From Nematopogon swammerdamellus (taxonomy: Eukaryota; Arthropoda; Insecta; Lepidoptera; Adelidae), in assembly GCA_946902875.1 (NCBI GenBank), contig OX336348.1, positions 10,441,741 through 10,505,740 of the forward strand: 64,000 bases of DNA, written 5' to 3'. Positions 31,748-43,440 of this stretch are shown here, piece after piece (the first letter of the stretch is position 1; every line of letters begins with the position of its first letter). Made by a program: the position numbers and the translations under genes. The notes beneath the pieces were generated by a model. That model had not been told where the DNA came from. It made no database searches and saw only the letters and a program-made list of their open reading frames with translations.

Positions 31748-32448
31748 CTACAAAATCAAAATTAAATCAGCTGTAATGTCTTTTAAATACTTGGAAATAA
31801 AACAATATTTCAGCTCGAGCGCCCCGCGCCCATCCTCTTTTAATTCTTTCACAGACTGACTGGCGTAGGCAGTTTTGCCTACTCCCTAACCGCAAATAAC
31901 CATATCCCACACTCTCCCCCCGTATATTAATTTTATACTAATATTATTTACACACATTAGTATAGAATTTTAACAACCAGTGCTCAATTATATATAAGGT
32001 GTTTCGCTGACCATGTCATTAACTTCGGGAGAGTTACATACACACTCAAATAAACATGACAACTCAAATAGCCCTAAAAACGAATCATGCTTAGACCCTT
32101 CTTGCCAAACACGAAACGTAGGTACTTACCTAGTGCGCGCGACGTCGGCGGGCGGCGCGGCACAAAGGCTTTCCTTTGACGAAAGCCGCCTCCGAAGCGC
32201 TCGCTCGCCACGCCGCCGACGCGCTTGCATTGCATGCGCCCGCCCCGCGCGCATGTGTCGCGCGCGGGCGGCGCAGCGCGCGGTGCGTCGCGTCCGTCTC
32301 AGTGTCTTAGCGGCGGTCCGCGAGAGAGCACATTATTTCGCAATTTCAAAATGCCGCCGCCCCGCCGCGCCGTATCGATTCACCGACGCGCGACGCGGAT
32401 ATGGTGATGTTACCGAGACTCCAACTCCAATTGGAACTTAGCTGCTGC
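31748..32448. other. Upstream region with a CpG-rich island
   Basis: AT-rich to 32110, then strongly CpG-rich at 32130-32400. An ATG at 32351 begins a 17-codon proline/arginine frame. This may be a promoter region; a missing first exon of the secreted-protein gene (minus) could also lie here. Confidence 0.35.
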
Positions 32449-32670
32449 TGTGTTGATGTATGAGCAGCTATACGGTGTGCGTGTATGTGGATGCACCATC
32501 TTGGGAGCGGAGCAACGGTTCCGAGATTGGGGCGTCTTTATGCCTCGACTTGATAACAGAAGACAACGACTACTGGTGCGCATAGAAGAAGAAGTGCTGG
32601 ACTTCTTTGACCGCCACCCCATGGCCAGCACTCGGGACACAGCCACAGTGATGCGATTGAGTAACACGTA
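32449..32670 (+). pseudogene. Helix-turn-helix exon of a transposase-like protein
   Basis: Frame from 32450 reads YEQLYGVRVCG, then AEQRFRDWGVFMPRLDN, then RIEEEVLDFFDRHPMASTRD and ATVMRLSNTYV. This is the pattern of the N-terminal helix-turn-helix pair (DUF4817-like) found in Tc1/mariner-type and related insect element proteins. A donor-like GTACGT follows near 32668. No catalytic domain follows; a tandem repeat begins at 32707. Confidence 0.5.
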
Positions 32671-32706
32671 CGTACACGTACCCATACATACTCACTATCC
32701 TCTCAC

Positions 32707-33020
32707 ACAACAAACAGCTGTTCTGTGTTTCAACACGGTAATTGACCCCGTACAATGCGACTTACCTACTGTTACACACAGATCTAGTGACCTTGTGAGT
32801 TGTGACTTACTTACAACAAACAGCTGTTCTGTGTTTCAACACGGTCATTGACCCCGTACAATGCGACTTACCTACTGTTACACACAGATCTAGTGACCTT
32901 GTGAGTTGTGACTTACCTACAACAAACAGCTGTTTGAACATAGTACGGTCATTGATCCCGTCCGTACACTGCAAGTTACCTACTGCTAATGGTACACAGG
33001 TTGATCTGATAATGTTTAGG
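32707..33020. repeat. 106-bp tandem repeat, about 2.7 units
   Basis: ACAACAAACAGCTGTT starts at 32707, 32813 and 32919, with ACACGGTCATTGACCCCGTA and CACACAGATCTAGTGACCTT in each unit. Confidence 0.95.
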
Positions 33021-33389
33021 TAACAAACATGTTTTGTTAAATTTCTCGAAAAGTAATGCTAAAAAACATTTGTTTTTTGCGTAACGTGTTTATTTGAGTG
33101 TCTATGTAACCCTCCCGAAGTTAATGACATGGTCATCGTAACACCCTATATAGTGGTATCGTCAGTTTAACATTTTACATTTTCATTACACATAATTTAT
33201 TACATTTTAAATGTTATGTTATAATATTAAAAAATTTTAGATCACAAAAGTTTTCTCTTGTAGCCACTTATTTAATTTTGACTTAAATATTCGTATATTT
33301 GTATTTTTTCTCGCAATTTACGGCCTAGGCACTTCATTTTTCAAAATAAAGATTAATTTTAAAATTTCGCACGAGCTATGAAGAGATGA
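33021..33389. other. AT-rich spacer
   Basis: Nothing recognised. Confidence 0.4.
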
Positions 33390-33529
33390 GTCAGCCTCAG
33401 TAGCTCAGTGGTGCGGTCGGTCGACTGTTTTTAAGCAACGCTGAGTGCTGTCAGTACTTGGATGGGTAACCGCTCGACCAGTGGAGGCTGACCGTGGTTT
33501 GGATTCCACGTAAAACTGTAGGTCCCTTC
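33390..33529 (+). mobile_element. SINE with 5S-like module, 3'-truncated
   Basis: Starts GTCAGCCTCAGTAGCTCAGT, then TTTAAGCAACGCTGAG and TCAGTACTTGGATGGGTAAC, and breaks off inside the core at TGTAGGTCCCTTC. Confidence 0.75.
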
Positions 33530-33689
33530 AAATATGACACTTTTTTTAAATGTTTCCGTTCTATGGTTTTTCTGTTGAATGTTCTTTTTGTGCCTGGCTA
33601 GATATTTGTGGTCTAATATCCGTGTGGTTTAGTGGCATGTAAGTATTAATGGTAAGTCCGGGTTGTAATGTGTTAAATTCTTAGTTGAT

Positions 33690-34420
33690 GTTAATTTATT
33701 TTTTATGATTATATATAAATGATTTTTCACAATCCGCTGTGCAATACAATTTATCAATTTTTGTACAATCGTACAACGGAGCTAGAACATGTAAACTATT
33801 TGCCATATTTTTCAAAAACCTTGAATAGTAATTAACTTTTCCCAGAAAAGATCTCAATTGTGTGATATCATGCGGCGATGGTGCATCCAATAGCGGCAGC
33901 AAATTTTCCTTTACCACACTTATATGGTTTATTGAAAAATTACCACTTAGTATACTTCAGTTTTAATTTGGGCTTTACACAACCTTTGTAGTACACACTC
34001 TACACGAATGAATGTTTCTTTGAAGTCCTTACCGCAAATGTAAATATTATCTATAAATACGATAACTCCAGGTATGTTTTTAGGTTACACATTAATCGTT
34101 GAAAAGACCAAGGCCCGGTGTTGACACCGTACGGCAAATACAAATATTTAAATGTTCCTAGTTCTGTTACAATTACAGTGAGATCTTGCGAGCTCTCCTC
34201 GAGAGGTGCTTGCAGGTACGCCTCCTTAAGGTCTAGTTCACAAAAAAAATTGGCCCCACCTTTCAAAGTATCTAAAATAGTGTCGAGGTGCGGCAGCGGA
34301 TAATGGTCAATCTCTCAAATTCCAAGTGCGGGTTCAGCGTCACCTTGTAATCCCCACAGAGCCGCACCGAGTTGTCTGGTTTGGTAATTGCCAGAACTGG
34401 AGTTCCCCACTAGCTGTACT
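33690..34420 (-). pseudogene. Ty3/gypsy RT fragment, decayed
   Basis: Minus-strand pieces in family order: PVLAITKPDNSVRLCGDYK near 34400, frameshift and stops, then GANFFCELDLKEAYLQAPLE, LGTFKYLYLPYGVNTGPWSF, more damage around the catalytic box near 34050, and LRSFLGKVNYYSRFLKNM near 33840. Only RT is present, with no protease, RNase H or LTR nearby. Different lineage from the element at 11.6-21.1 kb. Confidence 0.7.
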
Positions 34421-34726
34421 CTACTGGTGCTGTACGCGACTCGCTGGCCGCGCGCGCTGCTCCGACGCGCCGCCGCCGATTTCGGCGGGTGTGACCTCCG
34501 ATTCTGCTGACTGACCTCGCTCGCGCGAAGTGTCCTCACCCCGCCCGCGCCGCCGCCAGGCCTCACGCACTCCATGTACTTGCGCGCGATAACTACCTAC
34601 CGCCCGCCGGGCCGCCGGCGACCCATAATTCATTGAGCCGCCGACAGCCGCGCGGAGCTAACCTACTACGCGAGCGCGCGCTCACGCTACTGCTTCGTAC
34701 CTATCTATATCTTAATTCAAGTTGAC
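34421..34726. other. CpG-rich region upstream of a THAP-like exon
   Basis: Rich in GCGCGC and GCCGCC. Could be a promoter or 5'UTR for the exon at 34727; no element identified. Confidence 0.35.
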
Positions 34727-34833
34727 ATGGCTTCTGTTAATAGTGGCAGTTTATGTGCAGTAGATGGACGTAAATCCAGCAAGAGGAGATATAAAAATCT
34801 TTCTTTTTTCCATTTACCTGCTGATGAAGAAAT
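34727..34833 (+). CDS. THAP-like first exon, degenerate
   Basis: ATG at 34727, 35 codons plus 2 nt, then the donor GTGAGT at 34834. The peptide begins MASVNSGSLCAVDGRKSS and ends LSFFHLPADEE. The F-x-LPA-x-x-E ending and phase-2 donor match the THAP exons at 8.2 and 10.1 kb. The second Cys of the C-x4-C pair is Arg (CGT, one transition from TGT), which should impair zinc binding unless this is a genuine variant. The continuation exon was not found; the next 250 bp is repeat. Confidence 0.5.
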
Positions 34834-34863
34834 GTGAGTATATTTGTTTTCGTTGAGCAATAA

Positions 34864-35090
34864 TTATTCTAAAAAACCGAACAAGTGCGAGTCGGACTCG
34901 CACACGAAGGGTTCCGTACCACCGTACAAGATTTAACACTATGTACTTTATTTTTTATATTTTTACTATTTGTTGTTATAGCGGTAATAGAAATACAGCC
35001 CGCTGACAGACGCACGGACGGTCGGACGGACAGCGGGGCTTAGTAATAGGGTCCCGTTGGCACCCTTTAGGTACGGAACACTAAAAATGG
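34864..35090. repeat. Dispersed repeat with GGGTTCCGTACC and GGGTCCCGTT
   Basis: Phrases AAGTGCGAGTCGGACTCGCA, GACGGTCGGACGGACAGCGG and TAATAGGGTCCCGTTGG are hallmarks of a very common lepidopteran interspersed repeat, class not certain. Confidence 0.6.
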
Positions 35091-36709
35091 TATGTAAATA
35101 GGTATTTTGGTTTATGTTGGGTTTCGCTTGAGTTTCGGTATGTTCGATATGTCTGTCTGTTTGTTTGTCTATCACAGTCACTTTACGATTTGTGTGCATA
35201 CAGCTAACATTTTGTGGTTGTTAAGGCAATTTTAAGACTACGTACGACGCAACGGAACGGAAAGTTGTGCACGCGCGGCGCGCGACACTTTGAAGAAAGC
35301 TAGCAGCGGCATGTGCTAGCGGCGCGTAGCGGTAGGCGGTTCGCTTGTCGGCTTCCTTTGACTCATTTGTTGGTGCGCCGCCGCAACACGCCGCCGCCGC
35401 TGGGTCTAATAAGACCGACACGTGCGGTCCGCGCTTTCATCTGCTTTAAAGCAAACGTCGGCCTCCTTATATAATAATTCCGCCTTCTGCCAAGCAGAAA
35501 GGTGTATGTAAAGGTCGACTGGAAGTAATTGCCGCCGGCAATAAGTCCGGATTCGCTGGTCAGATGTATTTTTAATCTATACCGAATAAAATCTGGTATA
35601 TAAGCATGCGTACAGGTAATATTAATAATAACATTACAGGGGTAGTAGGTAAGTGTGTAGGATAACCTGAAATATTTTCGGGGTGAACTAATTTCTTCCT
35701 CTAATATATTTTAACGAGGGCGAAGCCGCGGGCATGAGTAAGTAGTAGCCTATATGTTAAACCAAAAAATTGGTTGGCTGTAAAGTCGGTTTACGGACGA
35801 TAGTTTAACGTGATGACGTCATAAAGTATATAAAGTGCGAAGTAAGATACAAAATCAGTTTATAATACTTTATCGTGCGTAGAAGTTTAATTCTTAAATC
35901 GCAAATGTGAGTACTTTAAAAACTAATAATATTAAGAAGAAAAGCTGTCAGACTGACAGGGGGTAAATTTTTTTTCTGAATATTTGAAAAAATGAAAATT
36001 TTATAAAACCCGTTACCCGACAGCCTCGGCAGTGGATTACCGGCAAAGACATTAAACCCACCCTCTTCCATATAGACCGGACAACAAGAACAAAATCGTA
36101 ATCTACTACTTAGATCCTAGTGGTACAAAGTCGTTCAGTCTAGCGCCACCAGTCCGCATGTGAGGTCGTATTCGTGTGCTAGAGAAAGAAGAAAATCTAA
36201 GAAAATTTGCCGAGTTGCGCATTGCGGTATTGCAAATCTCGATATAAAAATACGACTGAACATGTAATCAGTTTATTTTCATAAGTATTGTGTATATTTA
36301 TTCAATATTTGAATATAATACATAATTTCCATAGATGATTCTAGAACAACGATCAACTAGGCCATATTGAAAAAATAAAAAGCGCCCTCTGTTATACAGT
36401 AGCTTTACTACTATTATAGTACGAGATCCCACAACCAATATTTTTGTCTCATAGTATTACGTTCAAAACCGCTTATAATCCATAAATTCGATTGTTCTCA
36501 ACACGATACTAAATGTTTTTCGTGTAGCGTCTCCTGACAGCATTTTTTAAAAATGGCAACCTATTTGAGCGAACCGTGTCATAGTATTCCGTCTGATTTT
36601 CGGAATGTTGTTGAATTACCGATCTAAGATAACCAGAGCATGTTTTTCAGACGTCAGTAGCGGTGCGCGTACCAGACCATTACAAAAATAGGAAATGAGG
36701 CAAAAAAAA
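35091..36709. other. Spacer with scraps of repeats
   Basis: A GC-rich patch lies at 35230-35410, and a Helitron-end scrap (GGCGAAGCCGCGGGCA) near 35716-35735. The rest is AT-rich. No gene recognised. Confidence 0.4.
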
Positions 36710-36711
36710 TA

Positions 36712-37481
36712 TTAGGTCCATATCTATGAAAAAGCCGTATAGAAAAAATGAAACAATTTTTTTTATGAAAAATACATATATTTTTTAATCGAAGTATTAG
36801 CCATTATTATCAATGCACTTTTGCCATTTTACTGGAAGTTCATTGATGCCTCTACAAAAACAGAATGTTTCAGAATTTCTGTGCCCATTCAACAAGTTAA
36901 GACAAGCTTCGACGCGATTTTGTTGCATTTGTTTAGTGAGTTCATACGGTACCCAATTTCCGAGCTTTTTTATCTTTCCAATTTGACGTAAATGAATTAG
37001 TATCGTTTTATCACTTACAATGAAGGCTGCTGCTAATTCCGACGTGTTTTGTGATGAATCTGCTTCAACTATGGCTTTCAATTCATCGTTATTGACTTTC
37101 GTCTCCGGTCGGCCACGGGGCTCATCATTGAGATGAAAATTTTCAGAACGGAAGCGATCAAACCAAAAACCTACAGTGCGTTCTCTTGCGGTACCTGGTC
37201 CATACACGCCGATGATATTGCATGCCGTCTGTGCTGCGTTGGTGCCGCGACGGGATTCATATTCGAGTTCGAGATTCATTTCGAGTTTTCCAGGGTCACA
37301 GAACCCGCGATGTAAAAAAAACCGAACGGTGAGAAAACAAACGAACAACAGATTTTGAAGAAAGACTAATTTGTTTTTATAACAGAAAATATTTGAATCT
37401 GGAATTCCTACGCAAAAAAAAGTTTGCCACTTTCAAAGTGGTCAGTTTGTAGAAACGGCAATTTCATAGGTAAGCACCTAA
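36712..37481 (-). mobile_element. Internally deleted mariner
   Basis: Imperfect TIRs beginning TTAGGT with TATGAAA and GCCG (36712-36740 and 37450-37481), flanked by TA at 36710-36711 and 37482-37483. 770 bp instead of roughly 1.3 kb. Confidence 0.85.
36797..37310 (-). pseudogene. mariner transposase, N-terminus joined to C-terminus
   Basis: The first part (YESRRGTNAAQTACNIIGVY, then EPRGRPETKVNNDELKAIVE and NTSELAAAFIVSDKTILIHL) is the paired helix-turn-helix DNA-binding region. After NRVEACLNLLNGHR it jumps to a stretch ending RGINELPVKWQKCIDNNG, which is the transposase C-terminus. The D,D34D catalytic core is deleted. The start of the open frame upstream of EMNLELEYE is TIR-side sequence. 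It may still bind ends but cannot cut. Confidence 0.85.
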
Positions 37482-37483
37482 TA

Positions 37484-37686
37484 TTGTAGCTCAAACAGTC
37501 TCAAAATCATTTTTACAAGTGAATTGGGGACAATTGATCAAAACGGAATAGTAAATAAAATTTAACGATTTTATCGCTCATATGAAATCAACTATCATTT
37601 TGGTCGTTGGCTCTCGTCCTATTAGATAGAGATGTGATGAGAAGCACTTAGGGTTACCAGATGCAAAATTGAAAAAGGAGGACATT
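37484..37686. other. Spacer
   Basis: Includes GGGTTACCAGATGCAAAATTG and AAAAAGGAGGACATT, probably repeat-derived. No gene. Confidence 0.3.
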
Positions 37687-38280
37687 TGAAGCGGTGAATT
37701 CTATAATGGCCCAATATGGCCAAAAACAGAAAATAAAAATTTTACAGGAGAGAGTAAAAACTTTATAACTTTGAAATGAAACAACAAACATTTCTGTATT
37801 TTTTTTATTATAACTAAACTATATTAAGGATGTATTACTGCAAAAATATACATAAAAAAATTAAAGCCATTTTATGGACAAATTTTAAACAAATAATTGA
37901 ATGGGCCCTTGTCAAACCCAACAATATTTTCCACACTTTGTATTAACAAAAGTACAACAAAACAATCAGCAAGAAACCTAACCTCGCACAGAACCACAAT
38001 AACGGACTTTGACATTCAACCGAAGCCACACTTCAACATTGACATCTAACAGTTACAATCGCCTAAATCCAATTAGCGGTAAAAGGGCCCAATTATGTAA
38101 TAGGTATTGGGCCCTTGTTTCACTCATAAATTATTTTGATCTCTTTGTATGTACGAAGTAGTAAGAAATTGGGCCTGTATTCACATCAAGGCGATGCGTT
38201 CCACCTTTAAAGAATACGAAAAATAAAAAAAACATTTTCGTAAAAAAACATATTGGGCCCTTATGGAACTCACCGCTTCA
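37687..38280. mobile_element. MITE-like element with 30-bp TIRs
   Basis: Ends TGAAGCGGTGAATTC ... GAACTCACCGCTTCA, and just inside ATAATGGCCCAATATG versus CATATTGGGCCCTTAT. Internal GGGCCCAATT/TATTGGGCCC motifs repeat near 38085-38120. No coding capacity. TSD not clear. Confidence 0.75.
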
Positions 38281-39512
38281 TTTACTCTGGAAAGGTTCGA
38301 ATTAAAGAAATGTTATAAATAAAATAAAACTTATTTTAACTATGCATTATATTTTCAGAACTACATATTTTGACGATAACTGGTCACTTTTTTAGAAAAT
38401 ACGAATTAAAAATTAAAATAATGTTACAAGTTAGAGAATGTAACATTATTTTAATTTGTACTGAGTAAAGATTATAACTTCTTTGTCCATTGTGCGCTAA
38501 TAATGGAAAACTCACGTTCAGGGTTTGCATTTTGCGATGAAATACAAAAATAAAACAGAACGGGTGAATGCAACGCGGGCGGGAACTTTGAGTAATTGGT
38601 TTTTGATAGATGAGATGTGTTCTAATTATTTTACTTTGTGTTTATTTTGTTTTTGCTATTCAAAGCTAGATGGCGTATTATAACCTTGAGCTCAAAATAT
38701 TTATATGAAAATATTCCCAATGTCCTCTCTATAACCCCTTTTAATCTCTTTTATTACCGGCGACACCGCCTCAGCGCCTCACCACCGCGCTGTCATAGAA
38801 TACTTATAATACTGGCGCTGTGTCAGAGGAGGGACAAGTGACGTCGCGCGTCCCAGTCAACACGCCTCGCCCTCCTCGCGGTGTGGCCAGATCCAGTGAC
38901 AAGACCTGCTGCTTCTTTCGCAACCAGCGCACCCAATCCACCACGGTTCGCTGATCCATCGCCCGCGTCTGCCGGTGAGGATGACGAACCAGGGACACGC
39001 CCCGCCACACCAGCTACGATGCCGACGGGACGAAGTCCGCCGCCACCGGGTAGCTTGGGGCTATCGCGGCCCTGTGTCGCGCTTGCAGCCTCCGCTACCG
39101 GTGCAGCGCCGTGCCACAGATTACTTAATAGTTACTTCGTGCCGTGCGCAACAGCGACGCACGCAAGAGGGCCAACGCAGATAGAAGAACTGTGTGACGT
39201 CGCCCCGCAGTCCGACGGATACGGAGCTCTCCGGGATGGCGGTGGTGGTGGCCTACGTGTCTAGTACCACTACCTATCGATTGTAGCTTGTCTCGCGTCG
39301 TCCCGGAGAGCTCCGTAGCCACGGACTGCACCCACCGGCGTGCTTGGAGGCCTGCCTCCCGCCGCCGGCGGATATTTACCGATTTTATTTAATTTTTTAT
39401 TAATTTTGTGTATTTTTATAAGTTTTTGTAGAATATAAAATATGTAAAATTAATTTAAGTACATGATAAAAATTTGAAAATAAAGATTAATTATCAAAAT
39501 AAACTTTTAATT
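38281..39512. other. Region with hairpins; coding status unclear
   Basis: A 17-bp-stem hairpin lies near 38415-38455 (AATTAAAATAATGTTAC and complement). 38780-39340 is CpG-rich; several overlapping frames exist on both strands (for example 38881-39264) but none has a motif I recognise. 30-bp inverted repeats at 39207-39236 and 39301-39330 contain ACGGAGCTCTCCGGGA. Confidence 0.4.
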
Positions 39513-39698
39513 TACGCCATCTACATATCAAAGCGCATACTACAACGTTGCAACACCTACCTAACTGCGAAGCTCACCTACTGGTGACCGAATTCGCTTC
39601 ACTAGTACGCCATCTACATATCAAAGTGCATACTACAACGTTGCAACACCTACCTAACTGCGAATCTCACCTACTGGTGATTGAATTCGTTTCACTAG
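39513..39698. repeat. 93-bp tandem duplication
   Basis: TACGCCATCTACATATCAAA starts at 39513 and 39606; units are nearly identical and end at TTCACTAG. Confidence 0.95.
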
Positions 39699-39703
39699 TA
39701 CAT

Positions 39704-39785
39704 GACCGATTTAGCCGGGTGGTTTAAGACGTCTGGTCGGTCACACAATATTGGTGGCAGGGACCGCGGGTTCGAGGCTCGCAAA
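39704..39785 (+). ncRNA. tRNA-like sequence (SINE head or pseudo-tRNA)
   Basis: Contains TTAGCCGGGTGGTTTAAGAC (box A like) and GCGGGTTCGAGGCTCGC (box B like). The ends do not pair as an acceptor stem, so it is more likely a SINE head than a working tRNA gene. Confidence 0.45.
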
Positions 39786-39789
39786 AGAC

Positions 39790-42700
39790 GGACAAATATA
39801 TTTTGTATTTCCTACTCTCCTTATATGTGGCGACGTAAAAGTGTAGGCTATTAAAGCCGAAGGTATGTAACTATTTCTATGGAGAGATTCATCTGTTACG
39901 AAGTAACTATTTAGTAATCTGTGCCGCCGCCGTGCGTCGCGCGCTCGCCGCGTCGCCGCCGTCCCTTTGATTCGCCGTTCGCCGAGTACGCGCGTAGGGT
40001 GACGCGTACCGCTCAGCGACGATCGGCGAATTTTCTTTCTGTTCGACCTGCAGTCTGGCTGGGAGGGATCTACTGACGAATGTTCTTTTGGTCAATAAAA
40101 CACGGACTTGCGACACAAACGAGCTCCCCACTCAATGTTGGACCGTCTCCAGCGTAGCCGACGTTCGCGGTATATAACGCGTGGGTTTATAAGGTATATA
40201 AGGTATTTATTTATAATCAATTTACTAGAGCTATTAATCTGTCACTTTACTTACTCCGAGACTCTACACTATATCATATAACTTTATGAGGTGACAACGA
40301 CAACTTTCCGCTAAAGGCACACTATTTCTCTTCAAGCTTTCTTTTCGACTCAAGACACTTTCCTATTCCTTTCTGAGTTGACTGTTTTCCGCGGATGCTG
40401 AAGGCAGACTAACCGTCAAACTGTTTCTCCCAAACTCAATAACTTGTACCCATTGTCACTGTATACCACCTCCGCGTGGTCCATGACCATTCCATGCATA
40501 TAAACCCTTGTTGGCTCGTTACCACTGGCGGCTGGTCCTAAAGTGCGCTCTTGCGCCGCACTACCATACCACGAGAAGTCTTCACTTCACTCAAAATAAA
40601 TAATATCTTACAACATAGCTACATTAAAACCATAATGATCGTACTCCAAATAAATACGAATGTGAAATCGACCTTATTTTATAGATCACAAGGCACTTTT
40701 TTGCGTTTAAACGCGCGCCCCGTGCGGAATCGAGTAACGCACGCGGGTCTCCCAAACTTAATGTATGGGTATCGGCAAAACACCGCTGGTGCGTGAGACA
40801 AAAGATACTTCATAGAAACAATATGGGCCGAAATGGAGTTCTGCGTGCGGCGCACGAGCGCCAAACAAGGACGCTATATCGTGAATACCCGCGCGTGCGA
40901 CACGTCACGAGCGATTCGTTTTGCACGAGTCCGTCCGCATAGAGTCAGCGCGCTGTCATGTGATGTCACATACCCGTTAGCGCGCGAATATTTAAAATTG
41001 GATATGGTTAGGTTTTGTACTTTCTGTCACGTGATACTGTGAATTAAGTGGTGCCGATATTTGCCTAAGCGTTGGTTAAAGGTAAGGCTTTACAATCAGG
41101 TGATCCCGGGTTCAATAAATGCTTTTATTTTTATATAATTTTTTGAAGTATTTTTGGGACATTACTAATGTTTTCTTTTTGAAAGCTGCAGTAGTGTTGT
41201 GGTCTATGGGTGTGTTCATATAGATACTAAAAATGAGTTACAAAACTTGTTTGGATTTTTTTCTTGTTTTTTGCAACTCATTGAGTTTCTTGAGAATATT
41301 CATACTAGGTACGTACATAATAAAACGCAGGCGTTTAAAAAATTCGGAAGGCCCGATCTTAAAATAACATGACGGGAATGTGTTGGGAAATTTGGTATTA
41401 AAGTACCTAGGTAGGTAGGTACTTAGCGCACTACCGGTCACTGAAGTCACCAGCCGCCACTGCTCGTTACCTTTTTCTTACATAACACCCAACATTCCCG
41501 CCTACCTTTTCGTCAATCTTATTGGTACCTTTCGTCGGTATGTCACCACTACATAATCTTTCCCCCGCCTATATAAAACGAACCTTCGGACACGCCTTGT
41601 TCCATTTTGAATGAGAAGCTCATTTTATTTACAATTTCACATACAAAAACACACATATTACATTTTAGAATAAAACAAAAATAAAATCACATAAAAACTT
41701 ACAATAAAATACTTCCAAAACATTTCCATAAACATTTCTATTAAAACTTACTTCAATTTAATAATAACTGGTGCGGTTAGACCTTTTTGTTATGTACATA
41801 TTAATTTATTGTATATGTATTTTGTAAATGATTGTGATGATGTACATATTAATTTATTGTATATATATTTTGTAAATGTATTTATACTTAAATACATTTA
41901 ATATCAAATTCTCAATCATTTCATCACATTACATCATTTTAATTCGATCAATATGCCCAATGCCTTGACCAGCCGGTAAGGGTACATTTATTTCCACATA
42001 TCCACATAATTCGTGCATTTCTATTTAATCCGGGTCATTTCAACTTAATCAATCGATAGGCAATAATCAATAATCATAATTTAAACAATTTCATTCTCAT
42101 TTCAATCAATATTAGCCCCAATACTTCGTTTTAATCAAATCATATACAAAGCTAAATCATTTTCAATTCAATTAATTACTATTGTATAAATTGGCAATTT
42201 ATCTATTTAATTCTTCTCAATTCAATTTAGTAAATCAACATGATAATCATTCCATGTAAACCAATAAATCTTAATCAATTAACCGATCACATTAAACATG
42301 TTCTAAGTGCACACACTAAGTCCATTGTCTCTACCTTTGATATACCTTTTATTTAACGTTTGTTTCCAATGATTTTTAATTGACTTTATTTCCGCTTACT
42401 TATTTATTACTTATTACTTTTACCCGTAGTTCGTTACGCACCAGCTGGCCATCGTCGTAACGGTTCATGTCCCGTTAGGTTTAGTTTCTAAAGATCCCCA
42501 GCGGCTTTTGCTTTGTTTCCATTGTCTGACAAAAGATTAGCCTAGTCTCTGACAGTTTATTACGGGCCCATACCCATTCCTCTTTTTCGTAACCGTGTGA
42601 ATTTTGAGATTTTTACGTATTTGTCTTCCCTATTTTTATTTTAGTTATTAGTCTTCTCAAAGCATTACTGTTTTCGTGTCGAATGGAATGGCTATACAAC

Positions 42701-42990
42701 CTATATAACAAATAAAATTTCTTTTGAATTTAACGTCCTAAAGAACAAATAATATTATGGTGCAATTTGAATCTGCCCCGACACCACCGACACTGTCCCT
42801 CTACACAAAGCAACGTTTTATTTTTGTCATTTCCAAAATTTTGTGAATGGATTTTAATGGTTTTACGTTTCGTTTGTTCTTTAATGTTTCTTTTAATATT
42901 TTGCATGGATACCACGTTTCTATTTTTATCCTGCCAATATTTTTACATCTTATTTTACCATTAAATTTTCTAAAGGATCACGACAAACTA
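39790..42990. other. 3.2 kb with no supported gene
   Basis: CpG-rich near 39920-40030 and 40860-40990, otherwise AT-rich. Direct repeats of TGTACATATTAATTTATTGT occur at about 41795 and 41840. A 61-codon minus frame at 42730-42915 ends in a Cys-rich CVEGQCRWC stretch, too short to assign. Confidence 0.4.
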
Positions 42991-43440
42991 TTACTTTGAG
43001 ATAGGTATGTCGCCTATGAAATCGGTCTTTTACAAAGGAGTTTTGTCAGACTGTGAGTCGGCTACAGGTGCTATACGTTTATTAATGAGAAGTCTTTTTA
43101 TTTCACCGTTTACTTTGTTTTTGAGTGCAAAAGGAACTGGACGCACCGATAGGAATTTTGGTTTAGCTTTTAGTTTTAATTTTAATGAAATGTTGCCACC
43201 CTTAAAATTTCCCCATCCCGGAGAAAATATTTGGGCATATTTTTTATAAATTATGCATGCCGTCGTCCACCTCAGTGTTGTGGATAATTTGAAACTGATT
43301 TGGGGCAGACGGCGGCCACAAGTCAATAGCACTGAGCCAGTCCCTGCCCACCACGTGGGGGTCCCCGTTTTGGCTATAAAAATGTCCTCACCTTTAGTAA
43401 TTGTCGACGACGGAAGATATTGTGACAAGCTGCGTGTGTG
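42991..43440 (-). pseudogene. Ty3/gypsy protease-RT junction fragment
   Basis: One minus frame gives HVVGRDWLSAIDLWPP, the protease C-terminus; after a frameshift another gives KYAQIFSPGWGNFKGGNISL and PVPFALKNKVNGEIKRLL, the linker and N-terminus of RT. Order and motifs fit Ty3/gypsy. No LTRs or other parts seen nearby. Confidence 0.65.

Noticed and set aside
38881..39264. 127-codon Pro/Ala-rich frame
   Set aside because: Overlaps several equally long frames on both strands in CpG-rich DNA; no recognisable motif.
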